DNA of 21,090 nt from G963674685 sp964591275. GTDB lineage: Bacteria > Lernaellota > Lernaellaia > JACKCT01. This document shows, in pieces, positions 1 through 7,164 of this stretch. Position numbers and translations under genes: made by a program. The DNA lies in assembly GCA_964591275.1 (NCBI GenBank), contig CAZQAE010000081.1, positions 1 to 21,090 of the forward strand, in the 5' to 3' direction. The notes under the pieces are model-generated. The model was not told the DNA's origin, searched no databases, and saw nothing but the letters and a program-made list of their open reading frames with translations. Each line of letters begins with the position of its first letter. The first letter of the stretch is position 1.

Positions 1-1
1 A

Positions 2-931
2 ATGCATCCCTTGAGCAATAATTATCTGCAAAACCTGTATCGACCCGGATCCACGTTCAAGCCGATCACCGCGCGGGCCGGCCTGGAAAGCGGCGTTATC
101 AAACCCCAAAACACTGCCTATTGTTCAGGGAAATGGTACTTCGGTCGGCGGAATTTTCGATGCCACGCAAAAAAGGGACATGGGTTCATGAACCTGCACC
201 TCGGCATCGTGAAATCATGCGACGTGTACTTTTATAAGATGGGTTTTGAAACAGGCATTGACGTGATCTCGGAGTACGCCAAAGCTTTCGGTTTCGGCGA
301 AAAAACCGGCATAGATATCGTTGGAGAAAAAGCCGGGACAATGCCAAACAAGGAGTGGAAAATCGAATCCTTAAAGGAGCGCTGGCTGCCCGGCGATACG
401 CTCAACGCTTCCATCGGCCAGGGATACGTGTTGGCCACGCCCATGCAAGTGGCGGTGGCTTACGCGGCGCTGGCCAACGGCGGCACGGTGTATCGTCCGC
501 AAGTTGTCCGTCAAATTATCAGGCCGGGAGGCGAAATCGTGCGGGATTGGGCGCCTGATGCGCTCCGGCGTCCCAATATCAATCCAGAGTACATCAAATT
601 GATCAACAAAGCCCTAGTGGATGTCGTCAACGATCCCGGAGGCACCGGCGGGAAGGCGAGGATGAAATCGGTTATAGTCGCCGGCAAAACCGGCACGAGT
701 CAGATTCGCAGTATCCGGGCGGCGCGTAGGCACTGGAGCCAGATGAAATATGAACATAGAGACCACGCGTGGTTCGCCTGCTTCGCTCCGGCCGACAACC
801 CCGAGATTGTTGTTGTCGTATTGGCCGAACATTCAGGTCACGGCGGCACGGTCGCCGCACCCGTTGCCAAAAGCGTACTGACCTCGTACTTCAGATCGAA
901 AAAACAAAGAAGGCCTCTTAAGACCCTTTGA
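2..931 (+). CDS. mrdA: Penicillin-binding protein 2, C-terminal transpeptidase part (5' end outside window)
   Basis: This is the D,D-transpeptidase domain of the elongasome class B PBP, which cross-links peptidoglycan during lateral wall growth and works with RodA on the periplasmic face. The three penicillin-binding motifs are visible in the 309 residues shown: S-T-F-K at 17-20 (nucleophile Ser17, Lys20), S-C-D at 72-74 and K-T-G-T at 229-232. S-x-D instead of S-x-N is normal for PBP2. The reading frame is open to the left edge, so Met1 here is internal; the membrane anchor and dimerisation domain lie outside the window. The rodA gene 207 nt downstream on the same strand fits the usual mrdA-mrdB order. 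The stop codon lies inside a strong hairpin. Identification is by motifs and gene order; confidence is high. Confidence 0.95.
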   Translation: MHPLSNNYLQNLYRPGSTFKPITARAGLESGVIKPQNTAYCSGKWYFGRRNFRCHAKKGHGFMNLHLGIVKSCDVYFYKMGFETGIDVISEYAKAFGFGEKTGIDIVGEKAGTMPNKEWKIESLKERWLPGDTLNASIGQGYVLATPMQVAVAYAALANGGTVYRPQVVRQIIRPGGEIVRDWAPDALRRPNINPEYIKLINKALVDVVNDPGGTGGKARMKSVIVAGKTGTSQIRSIRAARRHWSQMKYEHRDHAWFACFAPADNPEIVVVVLAEHSGHGGTVAAPVAKSVLTSYFRSKKQRRPLKTL

Positions 932-949
932 TCGCCTGGATCAAAGGGT
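923..949 (+). terminator. Perfect 11-bp hairpin overlapping the mrdA stop codon
   Basis: The arms 923-933 and 939-949 are perfect inverted repeats with a 5-nt loop, GCCTG. The mrdA stop codon (929-931) lies in the left arm. Only three T follow the stem, so this is a weak intrinsic terminator at best. It may instead protect the mrdA 3' end or attenuate read-through into rodA. Confidence 0.45.
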
Positions 950-952
950 TTA

Positions 953-1078
953 GATATGAAGTATGAGGTATAAAGTGTGAGGTATGAAGCATGAAGGGCA
1001 AAAAGGCTAAAGATCATTCCACAATCCACATTCGCAATTCCGCATTTGTTAAACCCCAAACCCCGGACCCTAAACCCT
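953..1078. repeat. Array of 18 in-phase heptanucleotides with changing unit
   Basis: Reading in steps of seven from 953, units resemble each other locally: GATATGA, AGTATGA, GGTATAA, AGTGTGA, GGTATGA, AGCATGA, then A-rich units, then ATTCCAC, AATCCAC, ATTCGCA, ATTCCGC, then AAACCCC twice, GGACCCT and AAACCCT. The unit drifts from one family to another but the 7-nt phase is never lost. It fills most of the mrdA-rodA gap. No coding potential was seen. Confidence 0.8.
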
Positions 1079-1138
1079 TTCTCGATAAGTCAGTAATTTT
1101 ACAGATTTATCTCCCGCCATCAAATCGGAGACAGCAGT

Positions 1139-2299
1139 TTGCCGCTTTTTAAACGCCGATCTTATGATTCCAATGTTTTTGACCGACGTTATAGCAGTCG
1201 CGTCAATCGCAGCGCCGGAGCACGCTTCGACTGGGCCATGACCTTCATCATTCTCCTTTTGATCGTCTTCGGCATCCTCAATCTGTACTCCGCGGTTCAC
1301 GGCTCCGTTCAAAAGGAAGCCATGTTCTATTCCCAGGTCCAATGGATCGTCATTTGCGCCATTCTCATGATCCCCTTGTTTCTTATCAATTATCAGTTCT
1401 ACGAAAGCTCGGCTTATTGGATATTCGGCCTCACCTGCAGTTTACTGGTTATCCTTTTCTTCTTCGGTTACGAGGCCAAGGGGGCCTCCCGCTGGATCAG
1501 CTTCGGGGGCTTCAGCTTCCAGCCCTCTGAATTGACGAAAATCACTTTGGTGATCTGCCTGTCCCGCTACTTCGTTCAGAAACCCCGTTCCGAAGGCTAC
1601 GGGCTCGGCCAACTGGGATTGCCGCTGCTGCTCACGCTGATTCCCTTTTCGTTAATCATCATTGAACCCGACCTCGGCACCGCCGTCCTCCACATACTGA
1701 TTTTTGGAAGCATATGCGCCTTCGTGGGAATCAAACGCCGGTCCATTTTGCTGATGACCGGAATAACCGTCGTCCTGCTGCCGATCACATGGTTTTTTGC
1801 TCTCAAGGATTATCAGAGAGAACGAATCTTCACTTTGTTTGATCCCAATCGCGATCCCCTGGGCGCCGGCTATCATATTCGCCAATCGCTATTAGCCATT
1901 GGAAGCGGTAAAGTTTTCGGCAAGGGATACCTACAGGGGACGCATACCAAGCTCCAGTTTCTTCCGGAACAGCATACGGATTTTGTCTTTTCCGTCCTGG
2001 CCGAAGAGTGGGGATTCGTCGGCGGCATCGTCGTTCTCGCCCTGTTTTTCATCCTCATTGCCTGGGGATTCTCAGTCGCCGCCAATTCCAAGGACCACTT
2101 CGGCTCAATCATGGCCTTCGGTCTTTCATCGATTCTGTTCTGGCATGTGTTTATCAACGTGGGAATGGCGCTCAACATCATGCCCGTCGTCGGCGTCGTT
2201 CTGCCATTTTTCAGCTACGGTCGCACCTCAATCATCACGATGATGATCGTCGTGACGCTTCTGATGAACATCAACAGTCGTCGGTACATGTTCGACTAA
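1139..2299 (+). CDS. rodA: Rod shape-determining protein RodA (SEDS glycosyltransferase)
   Basis: RodA is the peptidoglycan glycosyltransferase (SEDS family) that polymerises lipid II in the elongasome together with PBP2. The 386 residues are strongly hydrophobic with about ten membrane segments, close to the family's usual length. Family signatures include EPDLGTA in the middle, the QHTDF-V-F-x-L-A-E-E-x-G block with the conserved Asp at residue 281 (the position essential in SEDS enzymes), and PVVGVVLPFFSYG near the C-terminus. The start is a TTG: GGAG at 1127-1130 lies 8 nt upstream, and no in-frame ATG precedes the first membrane segment except one at 1238 that would remove the basic N-terminus. 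It lies downstream of mrdA across a heptamer array and is probably in the same operon. Confidence 0.96.
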   Translation: MPLFKRRSYDSNVFDRRYSSRVNRSAGARFDWAMTFIILLLIVFGILNLYSAVHGSVQKEAMFYSQVQWIVICAILMIPLFLINYQFYESSAYWIFGLTCSLLVILFFFGYEAKGASRWISFGGFSFQPSELTKITLVICLSRYFVQKPRSEGYGLGQLGLPLLLTLIPFSLIIIEPDLGTAVLHILIFGSICAFVGIKRRSILLMTGITVVLLPITWFFALKDYQRERIFTLFDPNRDPLGAGYHIRQSLLAIGSGKVFGKGYLQGTHTKLQFLPEQHTDFVFSVLAEEWGFVGGIVVLALFFILIAWGFSVAANSKDHFGSIMAFGLSSILFWHVFINVGMALNIMPVVGVVLPFFSYGRTSIITMMIVVTLLMNINSRRYMFD

Positions 2300-2389
2300 T
2301 TTCATTGTGTGGAAAATGACCAGAATATTTCCGGTCGGAATGGCGGAAACCCGATCTTATTGGGCTTAAGGCCACGCCGGGCTATGAGT

Positions 2390-4162
2390 TTAGCCGCAGC
2401 AGCCCCCCTCGTCCTCATCGTCAAATCTTTCCAGAGAATAGTTGTCGTTTTCATCGTCATTTATTTCGCCGGGATCATTGTCATCATTGTCATCATCATC
2501 GTCGCCGTCATCGTCGCCGTCATCGTCGCCATCATCGTTCCCGTCATCATCCCAAAAATCGTCGTCATCGTCGGCGTCGTCGTTGTCATCGTCGGCGTCG
2601 TCGTTCACGTCGTCGGAGACTGTGATCTTCACGATATCGGTAGCCGTCTGCCCGCCGGCCTCGATGGTGAGCTTAAACTTCAGCACGCCGGTTTGAAACG
2701 AAATAAAGTGAGGGGCCTGAGTCTGGGGATTCATTAGGTCAGCCTCTTCGCCCTGCGTTTGCTCCCATTGGTAGGAGTCAATAAAATCGTCCGGATCATC
2801 GGAGCCGCTACCATCGAGCCTTACACGAGCCTCCAGTGCAACAGTTTGATTCGGCCCCGCATCGGCCTGCGGTAGTTCGTTCGTTCCCACGTACCGAGCG
2901 GTGAAACTTTTGTCGCCGACAATATAGCCGAGCAGGCGGTTGAAAAAATCCATGCTGCGCAAAGGCGCCGGCGGTTGAATAAGCATAAAGCTCCAGGTGG
3001 CGCCGCCGTCATTTGTGTGCAAAACGAATCCCTGCTCCACGCCGTCGCCCACGGACGCGCCCGCGATATAGCCGAGCTTGCTGCTCAGGTATTTGACGTC
3101 GGCGGCATCATAAGGCAAATCGCCTATCCCCTGCTCCGGCAAATCGCCGGTGTTCCAATGATCGCCGCCATCGTGCGTGTAATGTACAGTGAATTGCGCC
3201 CCGGAAGGACTGTCGGGTTCGTCGGTGATCACAAAACCGTGTCTGGCGCTGTAAAAGCTCGTCAATAGGGCGGCTGCGCCGTCCTGCTCAAATACGGCCT
3301 GCCAGGTCCTGCCGCCTTCGGTCAGATAGCAACCTCCCATCGTCGCAGCGACGGCGGGCGCTTCCTTTCGCGCACGCATTTTGAGTCGGCACACAGGATC
3401 CTTGATATATTGACGCGCCTCATGCAGCGTCGCAATCCGATCAATGGATTCGCCTACGCTCTGCGGGAAATCGGCTGACAGCCGATCATCGTCAAACACC
3501 GTGGCGGCGATGACGCCGAACTCGCCGTCGTAAAAATCCGAATCGGTGTAGGTTCCGCTGTTGCCCAGAGGACCGGTGATCGTCGCCCAATATTGACAGT
3601 TTTCGCCGTAGCATTCGACGATGGTTCCACCGTTGCCTCCGGCGATGATGTGGTCATTTCTGAGATAATCCACGAAGAAAAATTCGCCGAAAAATTCGCC
3701 GCGACCGTATTTTCTCGCCAGGCTCGCGCCCCCGTCGCTGGTTGTCCAGACCGTCGGCTCACAAAGCAAAACGCAAGCTAAACACTCCGGGGAAGGCAGC
3801 AATTGACACCATGGCGGAACGCTTCCTCCTGCGACGGCACCCTGAAATAAATTCAGGAAATCCGTTGAGTTATAAGTATTGAACATGGAAGGGAAGGAGC
3901 AAAGACCGCTAAAACTGGCACTTTGCTTAACCTGGTAGGTCACGCCGCCGTCGCTGCTGAACCAGGCGTTCTCTTCTCCGAATAGTCCCACGGATTTCGA
4001 GCCCACGGTGTAGAGCGTATTGATACCCATCAGACCCACGTCGCTAAACCCGGCCCCCTGATTATTGGCAGGATGCGTGATTTCCCAGGAAACACTGGCG
4101 CCAAGTGAAATCGGAATAACAAAAATGGCTGCAATGCAGACAATAAATTGGATCGGTCGCAT
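2390..4162 (-). CDS. Exported Asp-box propeller protein with PKD-like domain, Asp-rich tail and terminal Cys-Cys-Gly
   Basis: This is a 590-residue secreted protein of unknown role. I chose the ATG at 4162 because GGGAG sits about 5 nt upstream; a GTG at 4192 would add ten residues. Residues 1-22 form a signal peptide. About residues 25-425 contain five Asp-box-like motifs (SSDGGVTY, TSDGGAS, TEGGRTW, THDGGDHW, TNDGGATW), as in Ycf48/BNR-type beta-propellers. About 430-515 is a PKD/K319L-like beta-sandwich beginning ADAGPNQTV with LDGSGS and SYQWEQ. About 515-575 is almost only Asp with some Asn, Gly and Ala, and the chain ends Gly-Gly-Cys-Cys-Gly. Surface display is likely. It follows another Asp-rich gene on the same strand, 105 nt apart, and converges on rodA. 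Fold assignments are by motif only. Confidence 0.85.
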   Translation of the reverse strand: MRPIQFIVCIAAIFVIPISLGASVSWEITHPANNQGAGFSDVGLMGINTLYTVGSKSVGLFGEENAWFSSDGGVTYQVKQSASFSGLCSFPSMFNTYNSTDFLNLFQGAVAGGSVPPWCQLLPSPECLACVLLCEPTVWTTSDGGASLARKYGRGEFFGEFFFVDYLRNDHIIAGGNGGTIVECYGENCQYWATITGPLGNSGTYTDSDFYDGEFGVIAATVFDDDRLSADFPQSVGESIDRIATLHEARQYIKDPVCRLKMRARKEAPAVAATMGGCYLTEGGRTWQAVFEQDGAAALLTSFYSARHGFVITDEPDSPSGAQFTVHYTHDGGDHWNTGDLPEQGIGDLPYDAADVKYLSSKLGYIAGASVGDGVEQGFVLHTNDGGATWSFMLIQPPAPLRSMDFFNRLLGYIVGDKSFTARYVGTNELPQADAGPNQTVALEARVRLDGSGSDDPDDFIDSYQWEQTQGEEADLMNPQTQAPHFISFQTGVLKFKLTIEAGGQTATDIVKITVSDDVNDDADDDNDDADDDDDFWDDDGNDDGDDDGDDDGDDDDDNDDNDPGEINDDENDNYSLERFDDEDEGGCCG

Positions 4163-4267
4163 AAGGTCTCCCGAAGTCAAAAATAATCGCACAACTCCAT
4201 CGTGAAAATCACAATCCTCACAATGCGGACACGATTATACCACAAGGGATCGCCTTAATGAAAACTC

Positions 4268-5170
4268 TTATTCGGGGGTTTCTTCCCACATGTACAACAG
4301 CTCGATGTTGTCAACGTAAATCTCGCCTGAACCCACATCGTTGAAAATCATCCATCCGAATGACCCGACGAACCAATAGTCTCCGTAATAAAAAAATTCC
4401 GCATCTTCGACCACGGGAAGATCATCAATAAACGTTGTCGTCGTCAGCGTATCGTAATTCACTTCGACGCGAACGTTCACCCATTCGTCGGTTATCGGCC
4501 CGGCTTCAATAGGGGTGGCGAAGTTGGTTCCGGGAATGTAGTCGTACCAGACGTTGATGGTGTCCGATTCGTCGCTCGCGCTGATGGAATAGATGGCGTT
4601 CTCTGAAGTCCAATTCATTATCGATGAATACAGCCTGAAACCACAATTGCCCCGCGTGACGTACCAGTCGAAGCTGACGGCGAAGTTTTCCTGGATCAGC
4701 GGAACATAGATGTGATTCATCGCAACGTAACTATCGTATCTCAGCTTGTCGATCCGGACGACTTTCCCCGAAGGCGCGGCCAGAGAGGTGGGGTAATCGT
4801 CGGTGACGCTCACACTGTCGATATCGCCGTATAAGAACCACTGAAAAAGATTGGGGTTGCTCCCAACGGCGTCATCCTCGAAATCGTAGCTGAAGATATG
4901 CGGATCCAGGTCGTCATCCACATCATCATCCACATCATCGTCCACATCGTCATCGGCGTCGTCATCAACGTCGTCGTCGATATCATCATCCACGTCGTCG
5001 TCCATGTCGTCGTCGGCATCGTCGTCGATATCGTCATTCGCCGCATCGTCATCGGCATCATCGTTATCGTCATCGTCATCGCCGCAGCCCGCCGCTGCCA
5101 AAAGAAAAAGCGCCGTCAAAAAAACCAGCCCAAACAGCCCTGTCGAAATAAAGTGATTTCGCCTTTTCAT
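4268..5170 (-). CDS. Lipoprotein with DDDx stalk and jelly-roll-like domain
   Basis: The ATG at 5170 is chosen over an upstream start at 5218 because AAAGGAG lies 6 nt before it and the product then begins MKRR followed by a hydrophobic core. The 300-residue protein has a lipoprotein signal ending AAAGC, with the lipidated Cys at residue 29. Residues 31-89 are Asp-rich, and from about 48 to 88 follow a strict Asp-Asp-Asp-x tetrapeptide period (x = Val, Ile, Ala, Met). The rest resembles a concanavalin/LamG-like beta-sandwich: it opens FEDDAVGSNP, has an FAVSFDWYV strand and ends with a YVDNIELLY strand. It is probably an outer-membrane surface protein in which the acidic stalk holds the globular domain away from the membrane. 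The function of the domain is unknown; ligand or glycan binding is possible. Confidence 0.87.
   Translation of the reverse strand: MKRRNHFISTGLFGLVFLTALFLLAAAGCGDDDDDNDDADDDAANDDIDDDADDDMDDDVDDDIDDDVDDDADDDVDDDVDDDVDDDLDPHIFSYDFEDDAVGSNPNLFQWFLYGDIDSVSVTDDYPTSLAAPSGKVVRIDKLRYDSYVAMNHIYVPLIQENFAVSFDWYVTRGNCGFRLYSSIMNWTSENAIYSISASDESDTINVWYDYIPGTNFATPIEAGPITDEWVNVRVEVNYDTLTTTTFIDDLPVVEDAEFFYYGDYWFVGSFGWMIFNDVGSGEIYVDNIELLYMWEETPE
4907..5029 (-). repeat. 12-nt coding repeat (DDDx tetrapeptides)
   Basis: About ten consecutive 12-nt units each encode Asp-Asp-Asp plus a small hydrophobic residue. Asp codons alternate irregularly between GAC and GAT, so the DNA copies are diverged while the protein pattern is kept. 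This suggests selection at the protein level rather than a recent slippage expansion. Confidence 0.8.
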
Positions 5171-5263
5171 ATCATGCTCCTTTGTTATCCTTTTGATCGT
5201 TTGCCTTGCCTTCAGCAATGCTACCGCGCGATTCTACAGGATTTGACGCCGCCTTGGAACCTG

Positions 5264-5294
5264 TTGACAATCCAAGCCCTTTCTCTACTGTAAT
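5264..5294 (+). promoter_or_regulatory. Candidate sigma-70 promoter for the carboxyltransferase
   Basis: TTGACA at 5264-5269 and TGTAAT at 5289-5294 are separated by 19 nt, slightly longer than ideal. The predicted transcript would start near 5301 and have a leader of about 70 nt. The region is divergent with the stalk lipoprotein gene. Confidence 0.4.
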
Positions 5295-5316
5295 CCGGTT
5301 GCATTGCGATTCACTT

Positions 5317-5328
5317 TTTATTAATAAA
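5317..5328. promoter_or_regulatory. AT-rich 12-bp palindrome, possible operator
   Basis: TTTATTAATAAA is a perfect palindrome about 16-28 nt downstream of the predicted start of transcription. A second inverted pair, CCGGTT at 5295-5300 and AACCGG at 5327-5332, surrounds its left side. The position suits a repressor site, but no regulator gene is in the window. Confidence 0.3.
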
Positions 5329-5369
5329 CCGGCTGAGAAAAGCCGACGCCAGATCCATGGAGACACGAC

Positions 5370-6935
5370 ATGCCCGACGAATATCCTCCCATGAACGAGA
5401 TGTTGGAACGATTGCAAAAAAAGCGTGAGAAGGTGCTGGGCATGGGCGGCGAGGCGGCTATTGAAAAGCAACACTCCCGCAACAAGCTGACAGCCCGTGA
5501 GCGCATCGATCTGCTTTTCGACAAGGGCACTTTTACGGAAGTCATGATGCATGGGCATCACCAGAGCAACAGCCCGCTCATGGCCGGGCGCGTGACTCCA
5601 GCGGACGGTGTGATCACCGGTTTCGGCGAGGTCGACGGGCGAATGATCTGCTGCGGGGCCTACGATTTTACGGTCATGGCCGGCTCGATGGGCATGATCA
5701 GCGAAATGAAAATGACTCGCCTGCGTCATTGGGCGCTGGAAAAGCGGGTTCCTTTTGTCTGGCTCCTTGATTCAGCGGGAGCGCGCGTGCAGGAAGCCAC
5801 CGGCAGTCAGTTCGCCGGCACCGGCGGCCTGTTCTACGAAGAAGTGATGATGAGCGGCGTCATTCCGCTGGTTGCGGCGGTCATGGGGCCCTGCTCCGCG
5901 GGCACCGCGTACATCCCCGGCCTGGCGGATTTCGTGCCGATGGTCAAGAAAAACGCCTCCATGGCCCTGGCGGGCGTTCATTTAGTGCGCGCCGCCACCG
6001 GCGAGGAGATTACCGAAGAAGAACTGGGCGGCAGTCGCGTGCATACGCAAATTTCCGGCGTCGCCGACCTGGAGGCCAAGACCGACGAAGAATGCATCGA
6101 AATCATCAAGAAATATCTTTCATTTTTCCCCACTTCCTCAGGCGAATCTCCGCCGCGCCTTGAACCAACCGATGATCCTGAGCGCGGTGAGGAAGCGCTT
6201 CTCGACATCGTTCCCACAACGCCGCGCAAGCCCTTTGACGTGCGCAAAGTCATCGAGTTGATTGTCGATAATGGAGAATCCTTCGAAATCAAACCGAAAT
6301 TCGCCAAGGCCATCGTGACGGCTTTTGCGCGCATGGACGGCCAGGCCGTGGGCATCCTCGCCAACCAGCCGAAGAATAAAGGTGCGGTTCTTGACAACGA
6401 TTCCGCCGACAAGGCGACCCGCTTTATGAGCCTGTGCGACGCCTTCAACATCCCGCTGGTCTTTTTGCAGGATGTCCCCGGATTCATGGTCGGCAAGGCC
6501 GTCGAACACCAGGGCATCATCCGCCACGGCGCCAAGATGCTCTTCGCCATGAGCGAGGCCACCGTCCCGAAGGTCACCGTCGTTTTGCGTAAAGCTTACG
6601 GTGCGGGATACTTTGCCATGTGCGGGCGCGAGTTCGGCGCCGACGCTGTTTTTGCCTGGCCCACGGCGGAGATTTCCGTAATGGGTCCGGAAGGCGCCGT
6701 CAACATCATGGGCAGAAAAATGATCGAGGCCTCTGAAGACAAAGAGGGTATGCGCAAGATGCTGCTAGACCAATTTAAGGAGATGATCGACGTGTACGTG
6801 GCCGGCGCCTGGACTTACATCGACGATGTGATCGATCCACGTGAAACACGCTCGAAAATAATACGCGCCCTGAAACTGGCCAAGAGCAAAAAGATCGAAC
6901 GCCCCTGGAAAAAGCACGGGGTCTCGCCGGTATAG
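5370..6935 (+). CDS. Acyl-CoA carboxylase/decarboxylase carboxyltransferase subunit (PccB/MmdA type)
   Basis: This 521-residue crotonase-fold carboxyltransferase moves CO2 between carboxybiotin and an acyl-CoA (propionyl-, methylmalonyl- or related CoA). Family marks are clear: NKLTARERIDLLFD near residue 38, the first oxyanion-hole glycines in G-T-G-G at 150-153, GPCSAGTAYIPGLADF, EELGGSRVHTQISGVAD, the block from GIIRHGAKMLFA to EATVPK, and the second oxyanion site R-K-A-Y-G-A-G-Y at 407-414, then VMGPEGAVNI. Length matches the family. The start is supported by GGAG 7 nt upstream. A stand-alone biotin carrier lies 2.8 kb downstream on the same strand, but no biotin carboxylase or membrane decarboxylase subunit is in the window. 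The direction of the reaction and the substrate therefore stay open. Confidence 0.93.
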   Translation: MPDEYPPMNEMLERLQKKREKVLGMGGEAAIEKQHSRNKLTARERIDLLFDKGTFTEVMMHGHHQSNSPLMAGRVTPADGVITGFGEVDGRMICCGAYDFTVMAGSMGMISEMKMTRLRHWALEKRVPFVWLLDSAGARVQEATGSQFAGTGGLFYEEVMMSGVIPLVAAVMGPCSAGTAYIPGLADFVPMVKKNASMALAGVHLVRAATGEEITEEELGGSRVHTQISGVADLEAKTDEECIEIIKKYLSFFPTSSGESPPRLEPTDDPERGEEALLDIVPTTPRKPFDVRKVIELIVDNGESFEIKPKFAKAIVTAFARMDGQAVGILANQPKNKGAVLDNDSADKATRFMSLCDAFNIPLVFLQDVPGFMVGKAVEHQGIIRHGAKMLFAMSEATVPKVTVVLRKAYGAGYFAMCGREFGADAVFAWPTAEISVMGPEGAVNIMGRKMIEASEDKEGMRKMLLDQFKEMIDVYVAGAWTYIDDVIDPRETRSKIIRALKLAKSKKIERPWKKHGVSPV

Positions 6936-6941
6936 AAACGA

Positions 6942-6976
6942 AGCGAAGTATGAGGTATGAAGTATGAAGTATGAGT
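6942..6976. repeat. Heptamer array (TATGARG type)
   Basis: Five in-phase heptamers follow the carboxyltransferase stop: AGCGAAG, TATGAGG, TATGAAG, TATGAAG and TATGAGT. They are the same family as the start of the array at 953 and are inverted relative to the one at 7062-7103. Confidence 0.75.
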
Positions 6977-7061
6977 TTCGCAAACGCTATCCAGCGGTCT
7001 GCCCGGGGAGGCAACGGATAATGGTAGCAGGCGATCTAAATTGTCGTTGAACCTTTTTGAT

Positions 7062-7103
7062 TCATTCCGCATACTTCATACCTCATACCTCATACTTTTT
7101 ACC
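7062..7103. repeat. Heptamer array (TCATACY type), inverted relative to 6942-6976
   Basis: Six in-phase heptamers are visible: TCATTCC, GCATACT, TCATACC, TCATACC, TCATACT and TTTTACC. They are the reverse complement of the family at 6942-6976, so the two arrays form an imperfect inverted pair around about 85 bp that hold no evident gene. Confidence 0.75.
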
Positions 7104-7126
7104 TCCGCCCGTCTGCCGCGCCCAAG

Positions 7127-7149
7127 GCTCGAACATCGAGCGTTTTTTT
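7127..7149 (+). terminator. Intrinsic terminator upstream of the MORN pair
   Basis: The 6-bp stem GCTCGA/TCGAGC with a 3-nt loop is followed after one G by seven T. It should stop transcripts from the carboxyltransferase gene, 192 nt after its stop codon, and it isolates the MORN lipoprotein genes as a separate unit. Confidence 0.65.
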
Positions 7150-7157
7150 GCTAGAAT
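7149..7157 (+). promoter_or_regulatory. Extended -10 promoter directly before MORN lipoprotein 1
   Basis: TGCTAGAAT is a good extended -10 (TGn plus TAGAAT, five of six to consensus). It ends 7 nt before the ATG at 7165, so transcription would begin at or next to the start codon. No ribosome-binding site is visible there. The T-run of the terminator abuts it. Confidence 0.45.
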
Positions 7158-7164
7158 TGCTCCC

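Noticed and set aside
953..1078. CRISPR-like repetition
   Set aside because: The repeat period is 7 nt with no conserved 25-40 nt repeat or unique spacers, and no cas genes are present.
2309..2737. Open frame of 142 codons on the plus strand, very rich in Val and Ile, looking like a membrane protein
   Set aside because: It is antisense to the Asp-rich tail; GAC/GAT repeats read backwards give GTC/ATC codons (Val/Ile). It has no independent gene signals.
4898..5293. Val/Ile-rich open frame of 131 codons on the plus strand
   Set aside because: It is the same artefact opposite the DDDx stalk of the lipoprotein at 4268-5170.
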